From positions 89,378,241-89,442,240 of the forward strand of contig CP092876.1 in NCBI GenBank assembly GCA_030710605.1: 64,000 bases of DNA, written 5' to 3'. The translations under genes were made by a program, and so were the position numbers. Below, piece by piece: positions 1 through 12,400 of this stretch. Each line of letters begins with the position of its first letter. Position 1 is the first letter of the stretch. Origin of the DNA: Cordylochernes scorpioides. Lineage: Eukaryota; Arthropoda; Arachnida; Pseudoscorpiones; Chernetidae. The notes beneath the pieces were generated by a model. The model made no database searches. It was not told the DNA's origin and saw nothing but the letters and a program-made list of their open reading frames with translations.

Positions 1-299
1 ATGAAAATGGTTTCTAAGACATCTTTAAAATTATATTTATTTGAGGATTTGCTTTACTCTTACAATACTGAATAAATTTATTTGAAATAAGAAAAGCAAT
101 TGTAGATTGTTAACTAATGTATTATGTAACAATCCAAATATTTGAAGATTTTTTAAAAAAGGATAATAAGTGTTTGCGCATGCTAAAAAAGATATGGTGA
201 AACATTCGAGATATTTGAGTATATATGCATTAGTCTGATTCTATTTTATTACAAATTGAGAAGAATATTTGGCGATGTTTTTAAGATTTAACTTAACAA

Positions 300-905
300 C
301 GGAAACCGCCATTGCCCCAATGGGAAAGAGACCTCCGCCTGCAATTTTGTTGGATATATCCACCTGGACATCCGAATGACAAAGAGTAGCGTTCTCAGAT
401 GAATCGCACTTCTATTTTAGCAATGATAGTCACTGGGAAAGAGTTTGGCGCCATTCTTGACGACATGTCATTTCGGACGCGTCTGTGGAACGCCTCACCA
501 CAAGACAACGCGTCATTATGGTTTGAAGAGCCACACCTATGATAGCAGATCACCTCTGAATCATATTGAGGGCACTATGATGGACCAACGATACGTGGAT
601 GACGTGCTTCGGCTGGTGACACTACCCTTCCTTCAGGGGGCAGCAAATACCATTTTACAGGAGGAGAGTGCCTACCTCACACAAACCCGCATCAGCAAAG
701 GTTCCCTGCATGTAACCTCGGTGTTTCCTGGGAACTAACTTGACGTCATTTGCATGCACTGTCGAGTTCCGAATATGAACTGTGACTGACAGGGAATGGG
801 CAGTTATCCCTCAGGACACCATCCTCACTGAGTCAGTACCAAGACGTGTTGCTGCCAGCATAGCTGCCCGCGGTGGTCCCACTATATTTTGAGCAGATGG
901 CGATG
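300..905 (+). pseudogene. Tc1/mariner transposase remnant
   Basis: The DDE catalytic region of a Tc1-like transposase, read across all three frames. At 362-450 the frame reads WTSE, then a stop, then QRV-FSDES, matching the Tc1 block around the first catalytic Asp. At 520-720 another frame reads YDSRSPL...IEGT...QRYVDDVLR...LPFLQG, the family's central block. At 829-903 a third frame reads TESVPRRVAASIAARGG, the C-terminal helix. The second catalytic Asp, normally in a QQDNA motif, is replaced (QEESA), so the copy would be dead even without the frameshifts. No terminal inverted repeats were found by eye. Family assignment is by motif recognition and is strong; the exact ends are uncertain. 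Confidence 0.85.
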
Positions 906-1178
906 TCGTTCAATGTATAGGTGTACTATGTTCTAATGATCATTTATAGTTCGTTACTGGTAATCTCTCTATGCAGATTTTTACTTTTTTCACACTAATT
1001 ATTGGTGTTTCAAATTCAGTGTCGCGTGGTGTATTTCATTGTCATGAAGGATTTTTTACATTGGCTCCAATTGTGTTGAGCTGAATTCCTCGCTTTTTTA
1101 TCAATTTTTTCAGTTGCCAATTTAATATGCTGTGACCTTTTAAAAATATGTGAGCTATTTTACAATAATAGAAATATT

Positions 1179-1888
1179 TAATAATTTGTTGAGTTTGATG
1201 TCGACTACTGAAATAAGTTGAAGTTCTGGTAAGCCTTGTGTAGAGTTTTCCAGTACCTCTCTGCACCTTGGAAGACCTTTAAAAGTTCTCACAAAATACA
1301 GGCAGTCGTGGTCGAGGCAGAGTGGAAAGTTTGGGAATGTCCACACAGAAAACGAAGACACAATTGCACTAAGAAAGTTCCGTTAACAGATAAAAGTAGA
1401 GCTAGGAGCGAAAGATGGAGATAGAAGAGTCCTTACTGGTCTACATGGTGAATGAGAAGGACCTTGGTGACAACCGACGTGAGCTTGCACTGAGGGTGAA
1501 CTACTTGTCAAGTGACTGTAAAGTGATTGTATTTATAGGTTAAAGACGGGGGGGGGGGGGGGCCTTATGTGACAGGGGGCCGTTTCTGAGAAAGGGGGCC
1601 TGTCACCACATGTGACGAGTGTGGGTGATCTGACCCATTTTTAGACCTTGTTGTGGCAATTCTCTATCTCGATTTTGACGTTATGACTTCTATCTCTTGC
1701 TTAGCTCAACTTTTAATCTATTACAGATTTTTATTTATTTACCCTGTTTGTACAAATTGCATTACATATGATGATGTAAAGACACATGTCAATAATACGT
1801 ATAATCATTTACAGGTGTGTTTCTATTTTACAATATTAAAATCTTGTTATAAGTTATATAAATGGGGTTGTTGGCTTAAATTACCATA
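1179..1888. repeat. 0.7 kb dispersed repeat, copy A
   Basis: About 710 bp that recurs almost unchanged at 6992-7695, with roughly a dozen substitutions plus a different G-run length. It starts with TAATAATTTGTTGAG and ends with ACCATA. These are not TG...CA ends, so it does not look like a standard LTR. No convincing coding frame. A minus-strand open stretch of about 60 codons is shared with copy B but matches nothing I recognise. The two full copies lie 5.8 kb apart in the same orientation, which would fit terminal direct repeats of one element. The partial third copy at 8277 argues for a dispersed repeat instead. Confidence 0.8.
1548..1562 (+). repeat. Poly-G tract (15 G)
   Basis: A run of 15 G inside copy A of the 0.7 kb repeat. 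The equivalent run in copy B (7361-7370) is 10 G, so the tract varies in length between copies. It is followed by further G-rich clusters (AGGGGGCC, AAGGGGGCC), so quadruplex formation is possible. Confidence 0.9.
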
Positions 1889-4842
1889 GATGGGCCCCGG
1901 GAGTGAAAGGGTTTATCCGGGTAAGGCGGGTAAAGCCTCTCTAACACAGGTAAGTAATTAAAATTTCTTTTAATTAATTTAAACTGTGAGGGTTAAAAAG
2001 GGCTATAACAAGATGATTTGTTTGGATATATAAAAGTGAAATAAAAATGACATTTTTGTTTGATTAAAAAAATGATGATTGATATAGAATGATGCCATAA
2101 AAATTCACATTCTAAGAGAATATTGGGGGGCGTTGGACAGGGTTAGCAGTTGAAGAATATGCAATTGTTAGAAGTGCACATGTAAACCAAATACTCAGAT
2201 CCAGGTGCAAAGCGAGGATATAGACTTGAGCTGTCTTCCTTGGCAATGTTTCACTTGCGATCCTATATAAGGGTTACAGTGCTTTGTCACAATTTTAAGG
2301 TTATTGGGTTAAAAGTTGCTGAAGAAAAGTTGTTTATTTATATGATTGAGAAAGGAGTGAAATAGAGCCATGCGATAAGTAGAATTGTAGCGACAGTAGG
2401 TGGTCTGACTTGACTCGAAATCAAAGGTTGATTGTAGTCTGCTAGAGCTGAAAAAAAAAGTTGAAAGTTGAAAAAAGTGAACGCTTTGTGGATGCGTTGG
2501 TGATTTGCTCTGCGGATGAAATGAAATAAACTTTTGAAACGTGTTCAGACCAGAAGTCGGGATTTTTAAATCTGGGGAACTGTGTTTTCAAAGAGTTTGT
2601 TGAATTACGAAATCAAAAAATAAATTGTCAAGCAGTGCTGTCGTTTTTCTACGTTGATGTGACGCAATGACTGAAAAGATAGTGATGAAAAATATAGGGA
2701 ATTGGTTAAAGAATATGATTGTTGAAAACGATTGTTGTAGATGCCCGATAGTGGATGATAAACATTGTCAGATAATAAAGGTATTTAAACAAATAAAATA
2801 TAGTGAATAGAAATATAGAAATATGGTTGCGGGTACAAAAAGTGTAAGTGGACAAACTTAAACATGTAATATATAAAAGATATAATAAATAATAAAATAA
2901 AAATAATTTTTGAAACAATTAGATGTTTTGCAATACTAAAATAATATCATGAAAAATAAAAGTAAATTTGATTAAAGTTTTTTTTTTTTGAAAATCATGT
3001 TGGATTAAAAATTCAATTATATAATTAAAAGGTAAAAATAAAAATAATTATTCAAGATTTTATACAAAAGTTCAAATATAATTAAAGGTTATTAATGATT
3101 GGATAAATTTTAAGTAGTGTAAAATTGAACAAAAATTGTCTCTTTTTAAGAAAAGTTACAACTGTTGTGTGTAGATCATATCCCATTGGTAAACATTGGT
3201 GTTTTTGACTCTCTGAAGCGGGAATATGCGAAATGATCCCTTCATTTGTCCACAATGCTGGTATGTAGAGAATGATTTCTCTTTCGCGTTATAAAGCTTA
3301 TATAAGACTTAACCAAATTGTTTTAATTGGTGATATCAATTAACATGTAAAATGTTTAATGTATGATGTGTTATGATTAAGGTGTTGTGCGAGATTTGTG
3401 AGATTCTCGAGGAAATCTAAATGAGTAGTGTGACACATGTGTTCAAAATGGCGTCCTGAAGCTAGCGGTCAAGAAGATCTGCCTTGAGGGGGAAGAGAGG
3501 GCATGTCCAAAGATAGCAGTGACCAAGGAGAGTGACGTCATAAAGGGCGTCCACTTCCTTTTTTTTCACGGAAATTCTATTTTTGGGGTGGTCACACATG
3601 TGGGATGGTTTTCTAGGTTTGAGATTTACTTGAAACTGACTTTTTCTCTCTCTTCTCTTTTGTTGAAGTTGGAGCAATTTTCTTGTCATAATTGAAAGAT
3701 ATGATTTTCTCGGTGTTTGTAGTTGTTGTGTTTCGAAGTTAGTTAGACTTAGAAAAAATGTTATTCGGTGATGTCAGGTTTAGATGTGTGGTGAAAGTTC
3801 GACTTTCGACGTGGACACGCTTTGGGGTGAATTGTGGTGTCACAGGCGTGAAGGGCGTCTTTGGCCTGAAAAGTGAAAAAGTTTTGTGGTGTGGCACTGT
3901 GAAACGAAGTGAGAAATGTGAATAAAAAGGTGTCACGTGAAGTCTTAGTTTGGTACAAATCTAACCTGTTTCACCATGAATAACAAATTTAATAAAGTCA
4001 TGGGTGGTTGTTGTATGAAACACATTGAGAGAATATTTGACTGTTGGTGGATGTGGCACGCTTAATGTGAAATTATTTTATTGTGGCGACGATATAGAGC
4101 TAAGTGGAGCTTGTGTGGCTCAAGATTTGGATTTGTGTGTTAAGTCGCGCACTAAAAATGGTTGCCAATTGTATAAAGTGAGGTGTGAGTATTGTAACGT
4201 TTGTTGAGAGAGATTTGTTGATGATTAAATATGCATGTAAAAGGAAAGATGAGGGAGTGTATTTATCCTCGAATATTAACGATTGTAATCGTTTTGGAAG
4301 GCTGTGACTTAAATTAGCTACTGGTGGTGAAGTGGAGTGAAAATCTTTATTTTTAACTTGTTTTGGGAAAGGATAGTTGTTATGTTTTTGAGATATTGTC
4401 TCTCAAGAGAGAAATCACAAAAGATTTCTGAAATTACGAAATTGTCTCACCTATGTTAATTTATATTTAAAATTTTAATATATTTTTTTTAAATCGTTGA
4501 TTATGGTAGTTAAAATGATTCTTGTAAAAGGGCAATGTCGTGAAAATTACAAATAATTTGAATTGGGCGCTTACTTAAAATGGTGAACATTACCAAATTC
4601 TAAGAATTGATAAAGATATTGGTCTTTTGGTATAAAGAAAACTAATAAGTAAAACAAAAACAATGGTTGCCTGTAAAGTCGCTTTTACGGCGAAGATTTT
4701 ACGTGACAACGGTAGAATATTGATATGAATATATTTAAATTGCACAATAGGAACAAGGAATTGAATGAAAATAAGAATTGCACAAATTTTAACTATATAA
4801 ATATATTTTGTTTACTAAAACATTGTACATGTAAACTTAAAC
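1889..4842. other. AT-rich stretch without recognised gene
   Basis: About 3 kb of AT-rich sequence with many short stops in all frames. Open stretches of 60-75 codons exist on both strands (3462-3689 minus, 3739-3958 minus, 4025-4207 plus), but none shows a recognisable motif or a codon pattern unlike chance. Probably decayed transposon or spacer DNA. Confidence 0.6.
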
Positions 4843-5364
4843 TTAACTAATTCCTATTTGAGTGATTTTGTTGAGGATAGGACGATGATAGGAGAAATAT
4901 GAAATGAAAGGAAGTGTTTCTGCTGTAATGTGTCTTGCGAAAGTCAAGTCGATAGTTGTTCCTTTTAACGTAGTTGACTTAGAAACGTTTGATACGCAAT
5001 CAAGATTATACGTATTTTTCATGAATTTAAGAAACGAGTTGTCAGGCTTTACGTTTTTGTTAAAATCACCACACAGAAGAATCGGTATACTAGAATCAAC
5101 TTGCACGAACGGTGGCACGTACTGGCTGTTGTGAATGTACGGACCGAGTCCTCGCCATAGTAACATTTCAATATCCTGCATACTAGCTCCTGGATGAATA
5201 TATACAGCACCGAGTATAAACTTGAAGCTAGTATTAGCGGCGAAGCAAGTAACTTCAGTCATGCACATGTCACCCTTGGTTTTAATGACACGAGTTACGT
5301 CTGTAATCGCAACTTGGAACACTTCCGCCGTAGATGTCGATGATAATTTACGATAGATCGCCAC
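4843..5364 (-). pseudogene. Endonuclease/exonuclease/phosphatase domain, Helentron-type remnant
   Basis: A 173-codon frame carrying the hallmarks of the EEP nuclease fold. GAVYIHPG (residues ~51-58) is the strand with the conserved Pro. LLCGDFN (~96-102) holds the catalytic Asp-Asn. TTIDLTFAR (~136-144) and SYFSYHRPIL (~153-163) follow; the last replaces the usual SDH triad by a YH form. The combination of TTxxGTTID and SYFSYHRP resembles the endonuclease fused C-terminally to Rep/PIF1 helicase in Helentrons (Helitron2). The frame begins at a late Met, so it is truncated at its N-terminus, and no Rep or helicase is visible nearby. EEP identity is fairly secure; the Helentron origin rests on family memory. 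A LINE endonuclease is the alternative. Confidence 0.6.
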
Positions 5365-5383
5365 TCCACCAGCCGCGTTGGTA

Positions 5384-5671
5384 TTTGAAAATCAAAACAC
5401 TTATTCAGATCGAAGGTTCAAATTTTTGCTAAATAAATTTGAAATTAAATAAAATTTGTAATTGTAAATGATGAAGTTGAAAATTAAAACATTTACTTAA
5501 ATTAGATGTTAAAATTCTTGCTCAACACAGTTTAAATAAAGTTTTCTTATATCTGCCATTTTTTCTTAATATTTGTAATTTTAAAGAATCAATTCGAAAA
5601 TCAAAACATTTATTCAGATCGAAGGTTCAAATTTTTGCTAAATAAATTTGAAACTATTTAAAATTTGTAAA
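5384..5671. repeat. Pair of ~78 bp direct repeats, 209 bp apart
   Basis: A segment at 5384-5460 recurs at 5593-5671 with few changes. The shared core is TTCAGATCGAAGGTTCAAAT followed by an AATAAATTTGAAA tract. A weaker third match lies between them. The pair sits immediately upstream (minus sense) of the endonuclease remnant and may be part of the same element's non-coding region. Confidence 0.75.
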
Positions 5672-6540
5672 ATAATAATTAATTAATTAATTAATTAATT
5701 TTAAACTAATAATTTACTTAACACTATCAACATTTATCAATAGTATGACATAACCTATAAACTCAGTTTCTCAACTTTTGTGTCAATCTAACAATTAATC
5801 AATCAATCATAGTTTACGATAATGAAATATCAGTGTACAATTATTTACCTTTATTATTGTAGTTGTTGTAAATGACGAATCTAAGCACTCCACATTTTCA
5901 CTACAGACACAGCTGACGATACTTTAACCACACGTGTGAACTTGTATTATGACGCTTTCTTGTTTTTCCAACGCCAAGAACGTTCGAGAAAGACAAAGAC
6001 AGAGACAAGCATGCGCCGATTCAATGCGCCTAATTCTCTAGCGCTGCGCGCGCAGCACTCTCGTTCGGTGACTCATCGTAACGTTACCGGGCGTTACACT
6101 TTTTCATAAGTGACTCCCAGCCGCAACCTAATTTAAGACGTTGTCACGTCAATAAGTTGAGAATTATGATGAATGAGATTTTTTAAAAATAATAATAATG
6201 ATTTTTTTTCCAAGTTGTAGATTTGGATAGTACCATTTTAGATAAATTTAAGAACGACATGTAAGATTAGTAAAAATGGTAAAAATGCGTGATGGGCGAA
6301 ATTTTTTTTTTCTATAAGTAAAATTTAGAGTAATAACTTGAAATTTATAATCTGATTAAAAATTAAGTAAATTTGATCAATGAGAATGTGAAAGTTTTAA
6401 AAATTGAATTAAAAATGGTATAAAAAAGGTAAAAATTGATTTTAAATGCTTAAAGTGAAAATATAAATACAAAATTTATAGGGAATCAAGTTGTGAACTT
6501 GAGGATAAAGTTATGGTAGGTTTTTAAAAACTTACAATTT
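5672..6540. other. Non-coding; ATTA microsatellite and a GC-rich palindromic island
   Basis: Holds an (ATTA)n run near 5680-5700. A moderately GC-rich island at ~5885-6125 includes a perfect 14 bp palindrome GCTGCGCGCGCAGC at 6043-6056. The remainder is AT-rich without frames of note. The island could be a promoter or a transposon terminus; nothing decides this. Confidence 0.5.
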
Positions 6541-6991
6541 GGATGAAAGTTCAGTCAGGAGACTTGGTCTTTGGTGGTCGTCCTGCTGTCGTGGAAGTCG
6601 CTCCATGTAAAGCTTGTAGAAGCTTGTAGTTTCTCAAACGTTGATTGCGGTTTGTCGCCTTGATCATTGTCTCGATGATGTCAAGTCGAAGGTGGAGAAC
6701 TTGTCACAGGGTTTGCATCATTCTGCTCGGTTTCCATGACTTGAGGGAATTTCGGGGCTGTCGTTGGCGCGGTCAGCTTGCTCCCGGCGTTGGCGAGCTG
6801 TTAGCGGGTCTGCGGAGGTCCCTTGGGGCGGCGTTTCTTCCGTAAATATCTTGGGGGAGAGATTGCTTGGTCGTTTCGTTGGAATGGTCGGTTTGTTCCT
6901 CCATCTTTGCTCGTTTTCGCTTCTATCTGAACAGGCTTCTCACCTTCTTCGTTGTGTCATTCTTCGTTTTGGTCATCCTGTCGGATCTCTG
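6541..6991 (-). other. GC-rich segment, possible decayed coding remnant
   Basis: This segment is clearly richer in GC than its surroundings. On the minus strand two short, codon-like stretches appear in different frames: one starting near 6903 (MEEQTDHSNETTKQ...) and one ending at a TGA near 6557 that contains NQRLRNYKLLQ and TAGRPPKTKSPD. I recognise neither. Its position on the same strand upstream of the Helentron-type nuclease would allow it to be an N-terminal piece of the same element, but this is only positional. Confidence 0.3.
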
Positions 6992-7695
6992 TAATAATTT
7001 GTTGAGTTTGATGTCGACTACTGAAATAAGTTGAAGTTCTGGTAAGCCTTGTGTAGAGTTTTCCAGTACCTCTCTGCACCTTGGAAGACCTTTAAAAGTT
7101 CTCACAAAATACAGGCAGTCGTGGTCGAGGCAGAGTGGAAAGTTTGGGAATGTCCACACAAAAAACGAAGACACAATTGCACTAAGAAAGTTCCGTTAAC
7201 AGATAAAAGTTGAGTTAGGAGCGAAAGATGGAGATAGAAGAGTCCTTACTGGTCTACATGGTGAATGAGAAGGACCTTGGTGACAACCGACGTGAGCTTG
7301 CACTGAGGGTGAACTACTTGTCAAGTGACTGTAAAGTGATTGTATTTATAGGTTAAAGACGGGGGGGGGGCTTATGTGACAGGGGGCCGTTTCTGAGAAA
7401 GGGGGCCTGTCACCACATGTGACGAGTGTGGGTGGTCTGACCCATTTTTAGACCTTGTTGTGGGAATTCTCTATCTCGATTTTGACGTTATGACTTCTAT
7501 CTCTTGCTTAGCTCAACTTTTAATCTATTACAGATTTTTATTTATTTACCCTGTTTGTACAAATTGCATTACATATGATGATGTAAAGACACATGTCAAT
7601 AATACGTATATTCATTTATAGGTGTGTTTCTATTATACAATATTAAAATCTTGTTATAAGTTATATACATGGGGTTGTTGGCTTAAAATACCATA
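6992..7695. repeat. 0.7 kb dispersed repeat, copy B
   Basis: Second full copy of the repeat at 1179-1888, same orientation, ~98% alike by eye. Its G tract is 10 rather than 15. Upstream of it the GC-rich segment 6541-6991 differs from the flank of copy A, which fixes the left repeat boundary. Confidence 0.8.
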
Positions 7696-8276
7696 TATAT
7701 ATAATGAACATACATAATCCAAAATTGTGACCGATTTATTTATTGTGCTTCACGTTTGACAGATATTGGAAATATTTAAGAATGTGTGTGGTACCCAAGA
7801 TAGCAAAATGTTGAGTAACTTTCAAGATTTCAACTCAATACTATATAAATTTCATCAGGATAATAAAGGTTTACTAATTAGTCATAGTGTAGCTCTCTCA
7901 AGATATTGAGTAATTCTATCTTATGTTTATTCCCCCCAATTATTCCTATTTATTATCCAACTAATTATTCCTATTATATATGTGATAAAATTTATAGAAA
8001 TATAAAAATAGAGATGGCCTGTGGGGAAGAGAAAATAGCTGTGTCAAGACACCCCTTGGGACACCAGATGTCCAACCTTCTAACCCCTCGCTCACTCCCC
8101 TTTCCCTTTCCCTTGAAAGCACCTACATTCTCAAGTATGCATTCTACATTTTTATATTAAAGTCGGTGTTTTTATTCATGATTGTGTGTGCAAAAATAAT
8201 CACTAAATACATGATCATTAAACATGGAAATACATTTAAGATTTTATTTATTTTGAATATGTTTATATAAGGTAAT
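7696..8276. other. AT-rich spacer, nothing recognised
   Basis: Starts with a short AT run and continues AT-rich. One 84-codon plus-strand frame (7906-8160) has no recognisable motif and reads through low-complexity sequence; not called as a gene. Confidence 0.5.
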
Positions 8277-8461
8277 CGAGAGAACTCTAAAGTGAGGAGA
8301 GCTTTCTAAAACTTCTCTGGACCTCGGAAGACCTTTAATTGTTTTCACAGAGTACAGTCAGTCAAGGTTGAGGCAGAATGGAAGACCTGGAATTTTCCAC
8401 ACAAACAACGAATAATATAGTTGTACTAGGAAAGTTCTGTGAACAGAGAAAGTTGAGCATA
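8277..8461. repeat. Partial, diverged third copy of the 0.7 kb repeat
   Basis: Aligns to positions ~1245-1410 of copy A. Shared landmarks are CCT(T/C)GGAAGACCTTTAA, the following CACA(A/G)A(A/G)TACAG(G/T)CAGTC, and AGAAAGTT(C)CGTTAACAG in diverged form. It is clearly older than copies A and B and shows that the repeat exists outside the A/B pair. Confidence 0.65.
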
Positions 8462-8754
8462 ATATTTAAGTTAATATTTTTATCCGTAATTTTAAACATA
8501 AATTATTAGTTAGTCAACTTTGAACTCTAGTGTATTTTTAAGAAAAGAACTTACAAAATAAATGTTTGAAACCTCACTTAAATATATTTTTATAACACTT
8601 AATAAAAGGTTCCTATTTTAGGGAAATATTTCGTCCATTGAAAATTATATTTATTGTGAATATAAATATAGCCCCTCTCTCTATTCACATATGTAAATAT
8701 ATAAATGATTATCTTTTTTTTGCTTATCCCTAGTACACGTGGTACAGGCCATGA

Positions 8755-9021
8755 TAATCATGGTGGGCAGTTAGCGACTGCTTTTTACTGTAAGCGCACC
8801 ACATGTCTACACATGTGAAAGCAGTTCGACTTTGCACTTACAAATGTGCCAGAGCCCCGTTTGGTTACTTGCACTCGCTGGTGGGGTTGGACTTTTGCAA
8901 GAATCGGGGGGCCATTGGAGCATTTTTTTTTAAACAGAAAAAGTGTCCAATGCGGGAATCGAACCTGGGTCGTAGTGTTCGAAAACAAAACGGTTTAACC
9001 AGCCTTCCACCGACCCCCAAT
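8755..9021 (-). mobile_element. tRNA-derived SINE
   Basis: On the minus strand the element begins with a GC-rich head that contains an A-box-like segment (around AAGGCTGGTTAAACCG, 8993-9010) and a perfect B box, GGTTCGATTCC, at 8955-8965. These are the two internal RNA polymerase III promoter parts of tRNA-derived SINEs. A body of ~200 bp follows and contains a poly-T/poly-A tract. The head does not fold into a full cloverleaf and lacks a usable anticodon arm, so it is not a functional tRNA gene. The 3' end toward 8755 is only approximate. Confidence 0.65.
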
Positions 9022-9450
9022 GATTATCTTAATATGAAAATATAATTAAGGAAAAATACTTAATTTCAATTTGATAAAATTTCATTAAACCTCCCAGTTA
9101 TTTTGACATGAATATTTTATTTTTGGTGATATTAGCTTCATACATTTCAAAAATGTATTAAAATATACATGTTTATTCAATTAAGAAAATATTAAAAACA
9201 ATTTAATTATTTGGAGGGAAAAAAAGGCGAAGTTCACGCAGCCAAGCTGGCAGCTGGGGGAATGGGAGATTCCAGACCTTCAGGTTCTTCTACCAAGCTC
9301 CTCCTGTACACTTTTCGTAAACTATTAAAGTAGTTGGGATTACTATCTGAAGATGTTAATTATTTGCATCGAAATTTAATATTTTATAAGGATAAATTAC
9401 AGTCCAGAATTCAAGCTCACCAAAATAAAAATTATATATATATATATATA
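9022..9450. other. Non-coding flank ending in a TA microsatellite
   Basis: AT-rich with one slightly GC-richer block (~9225-9310). It ends in a (TA)n run (9434-9450) that directly abuts the first satellite monomer. Confidence 0.5.
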
Positions 9451-12400
9451 GATGGAAAATTTGCCGGGAGGAAATCAATCCATGGAAGCAATGGTCGCCT
9501 CTCCCGTCAAAATTAACGTCAGAATCTGACGCCATCTATTGACCGTCGCCGCAACTAGCGGCATTGGGTCGGTGACAAAGCCGCAACACCAACTTTGGCA
9601 AACTGATAAGCGTCCACCTAGAGACCATGGTTTCGGGCTAATGGCCCTTGTCAGTCTAGGGCGGACTTTATTCCATGAGATCCACACGGGATCTAATGGA
9701 ATCCTCACAATCTACCAAAGAGGTGTTTTGCTGGCAATGAGGCTGGGCCAAATCTATTGGCAAAACATATATGGAAAATTTGCCGGGAGGAAATCAATCC
9801 ATGGAAGCAATGGTCGCCTCTCCCGTCAAAATTAACGTCAGAATCTGACGCCATCTATTGACCGTCGCCGCAACTAGCGGCATCGGGTCGGTGACAAAGC
9901 CGCAACACCAACTTTGGCAAACTGATAAGCGTCCACCTAGAGACCATGGTTTCGGGCTAATGGCCCTCGTCAGTCTAGGGCGGACTTTATTCCATGAGAT
10001 CCACACGGGATCTAATGGAATCCTCACAATCTACCAAAAAGGTGTTTTGCTGGCAATGAGGCTGGGCCAAATCTATTGGCAAAACATAGATGGAAAATTT
10101 GCCGGGAGGAAATCAATCCATGGAAGCAATGGTCGCCTCTCCCGTCAAAATTAACGTCAGAATCTGACGCCATCTATTGACCGTCGCCGCAACTAGCGGC
10201 ATCGGGTCGGTGACAAAGCCGCAACACCAACTTTGGCAAACTGATAAGCGTCCACCTAGAGACCATGGTTTCGGGCTAATGGCCCTCGTCAGTCTAGGGC
10301 GGACTTTATTCCATGAGATCCACACGGGATCTAATGGAATCCTCACAATCTACCAAAGAGGTGTTTTGCTGGCAATGAGGCTGGGCCAAATCTATTGGCA
10401 AAACATAGATGGAAAATTTGCCGGGAGGAAATCAATCCATGGAAGCAATGGTCGCCTCTCCCGTCAAAATTAACGTCAGAATCTGACGCCATCTATTGAC
10501 CGTCGCCGCAACTAGCGGCATCGGGTCGGTGACAAAGCCGCAACACCAACTTTGGCAAACTGATAAGCGTCCACCTAGAGACCATGGTTTCGGGCTAATG
10601 GCCCTCGTCAGTCTAGGGCGGACTTTATTCCATGAGATCCACACGGGATCTAATGGAATCCTCACAATCTACCAAAGAGGTGTTTTGCTGGCAATGAGGC
10701 TGGGCCAAATCTATTGGCAAAACATAGATGGAAAATTTGCCGGGAGGAAATCAATCCATGGAAGCAATGGTCGCCTCTCCCGTCAAAATTAACGTCAGAA
10801 TCTGACGCCATCTATTGACTGTCGCCGCAACTAGCGGCATCGGGTCGGTGACAAAGCCGCAACACCAACTTTGGCAAACTGATAAGCGTCCACCTAGAGA
10901 CCATGGTTTCGGGCTAATGGCCCTCGTCAGTCTAGGGCGGACTTTATTCCATGAGATCCACACGGGATCTAATGGAATCCTCACAATCTACCAAAGAGGT
11001 GTTTTGCTGGCAATGAGGCTGGGCCAAATCTATTGGCAAAACATAGATGGAAACGCTTATCAGTTTGCCAAAGTTGGTGTTGCGGCTTTGTCACCGACCC
11101 GATGCCGCTAGTTGCGGCGACGGTCAATAGATGGCGTCAGATTCTGACGTTAATTTTGACGGGAGAGGCGACCATTGCTTCCATGGATTGATTTCCTCCC
11201 GGCAAATTTTCCATCTATGTTTTGCCAATAGATTTGGCCCAGCCTCATTGCCAGCAAAACACCTCTTTGGTAGATTGTGAGGATTCCATTAGATCCCGTG
11301 TGGATCTCATGGAATAAAGTCCGCCCTAGACTGACGAGGGCCATTAGCCCGAAACCATGGTCTCTAGGTGGACGCTTATCAGTTTGCCAAAGTTGGTGTT
11401 GCGGCTTTGTCACCGACCCGATGCCGCTAGTTGCGGCGACGGTCAATAGATGGCGTCAGATTCTGACGTTAATTTTGACGGGAGAGGCGACCATTGCTTC
11501 CATGGATTGATTTCCTCCCGGCAAATTTTCCATCTATGTTTTGCCAATAGATTTGGCCCAGCCTCATTGCCAGCAAAACACCTCTTTGGTAGATTGTGAG
11601 GATTCCATTAGATCCCGTGTGGATCTCATGGAATAAAGTCCGCCCTAGACTGACGAGGGCCATTAGCCCGAAACCATGGTCTCTAGGTGGACGCTTATCA
11701 GTTTGCCAAAGTTGGTGTTGCGGCTTTGTCACCGACCCGATGCCGCTAGTTGCGGCGACGGTCAATAGATGGCGTCAGATTCTGACGTTAATTTTGACGG
11801 GAGAGGCGACCATTGCTTCCATGGATTGATTTCCTCCCGGCAAATTTTCCATCTATGTTTTGCCAATAGATTTGGCCCAGCCTCATTGCCAGCAAAACAC
11901 CTCTTTGGTAGATTGTGAGGATTCCATTAGATCCCGTGTGGATCTCATGGAATAAAGTCCGCCCTAGAATGACGAGGGCCATTAGCCCGAAACCATGGTC
12001 TCTAGGTGGACGCTTATCAGTTTGCCAAAGTTGGTGTTGCGGCTTTGTCACCGACCCGATGCCGCTAGTTGCGGCGACGGTCAATAGATGGCGTCAGATT
12101 CTGACGTTAATTTTGACGGGAGAGGCGACCATTGCTTCCATGGATTGATTTCCTCCCGGCAAATTTTCCATCTATGTTTTGCCAATAGATTTGGCCCAGC
12201 CTCATTGCCAGCAAAACACCTCTTTGGTAGATTGTGAGGATTCCATTAGATCCCGTGTGGATCTCATGGAATAAAGTCCGCCCTAGACTGACGAGGGCCA
12301 TTAGCCCGAAACCATGGTCTCTAGGTGGACGCTTATCAGTTTGCCAAAGTTGGTGTTGCGGCTTTGTCACCGACCCGATGCCGCTAGTTGCGGCGACGGT

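Noticed and set aside
445..738. A 97-codon intact gene
   Set aside because: It is one frame of a decayed Tc1 transposase; the neighbouring transposase motifs lie in other frames.
8940..9021. A genuine tRNA gene
   Set aside because: A and B boxes are present, but there is no acceptor stem pairing or anticodon arm, and a repetitive body is attached. It fits a SINE head.
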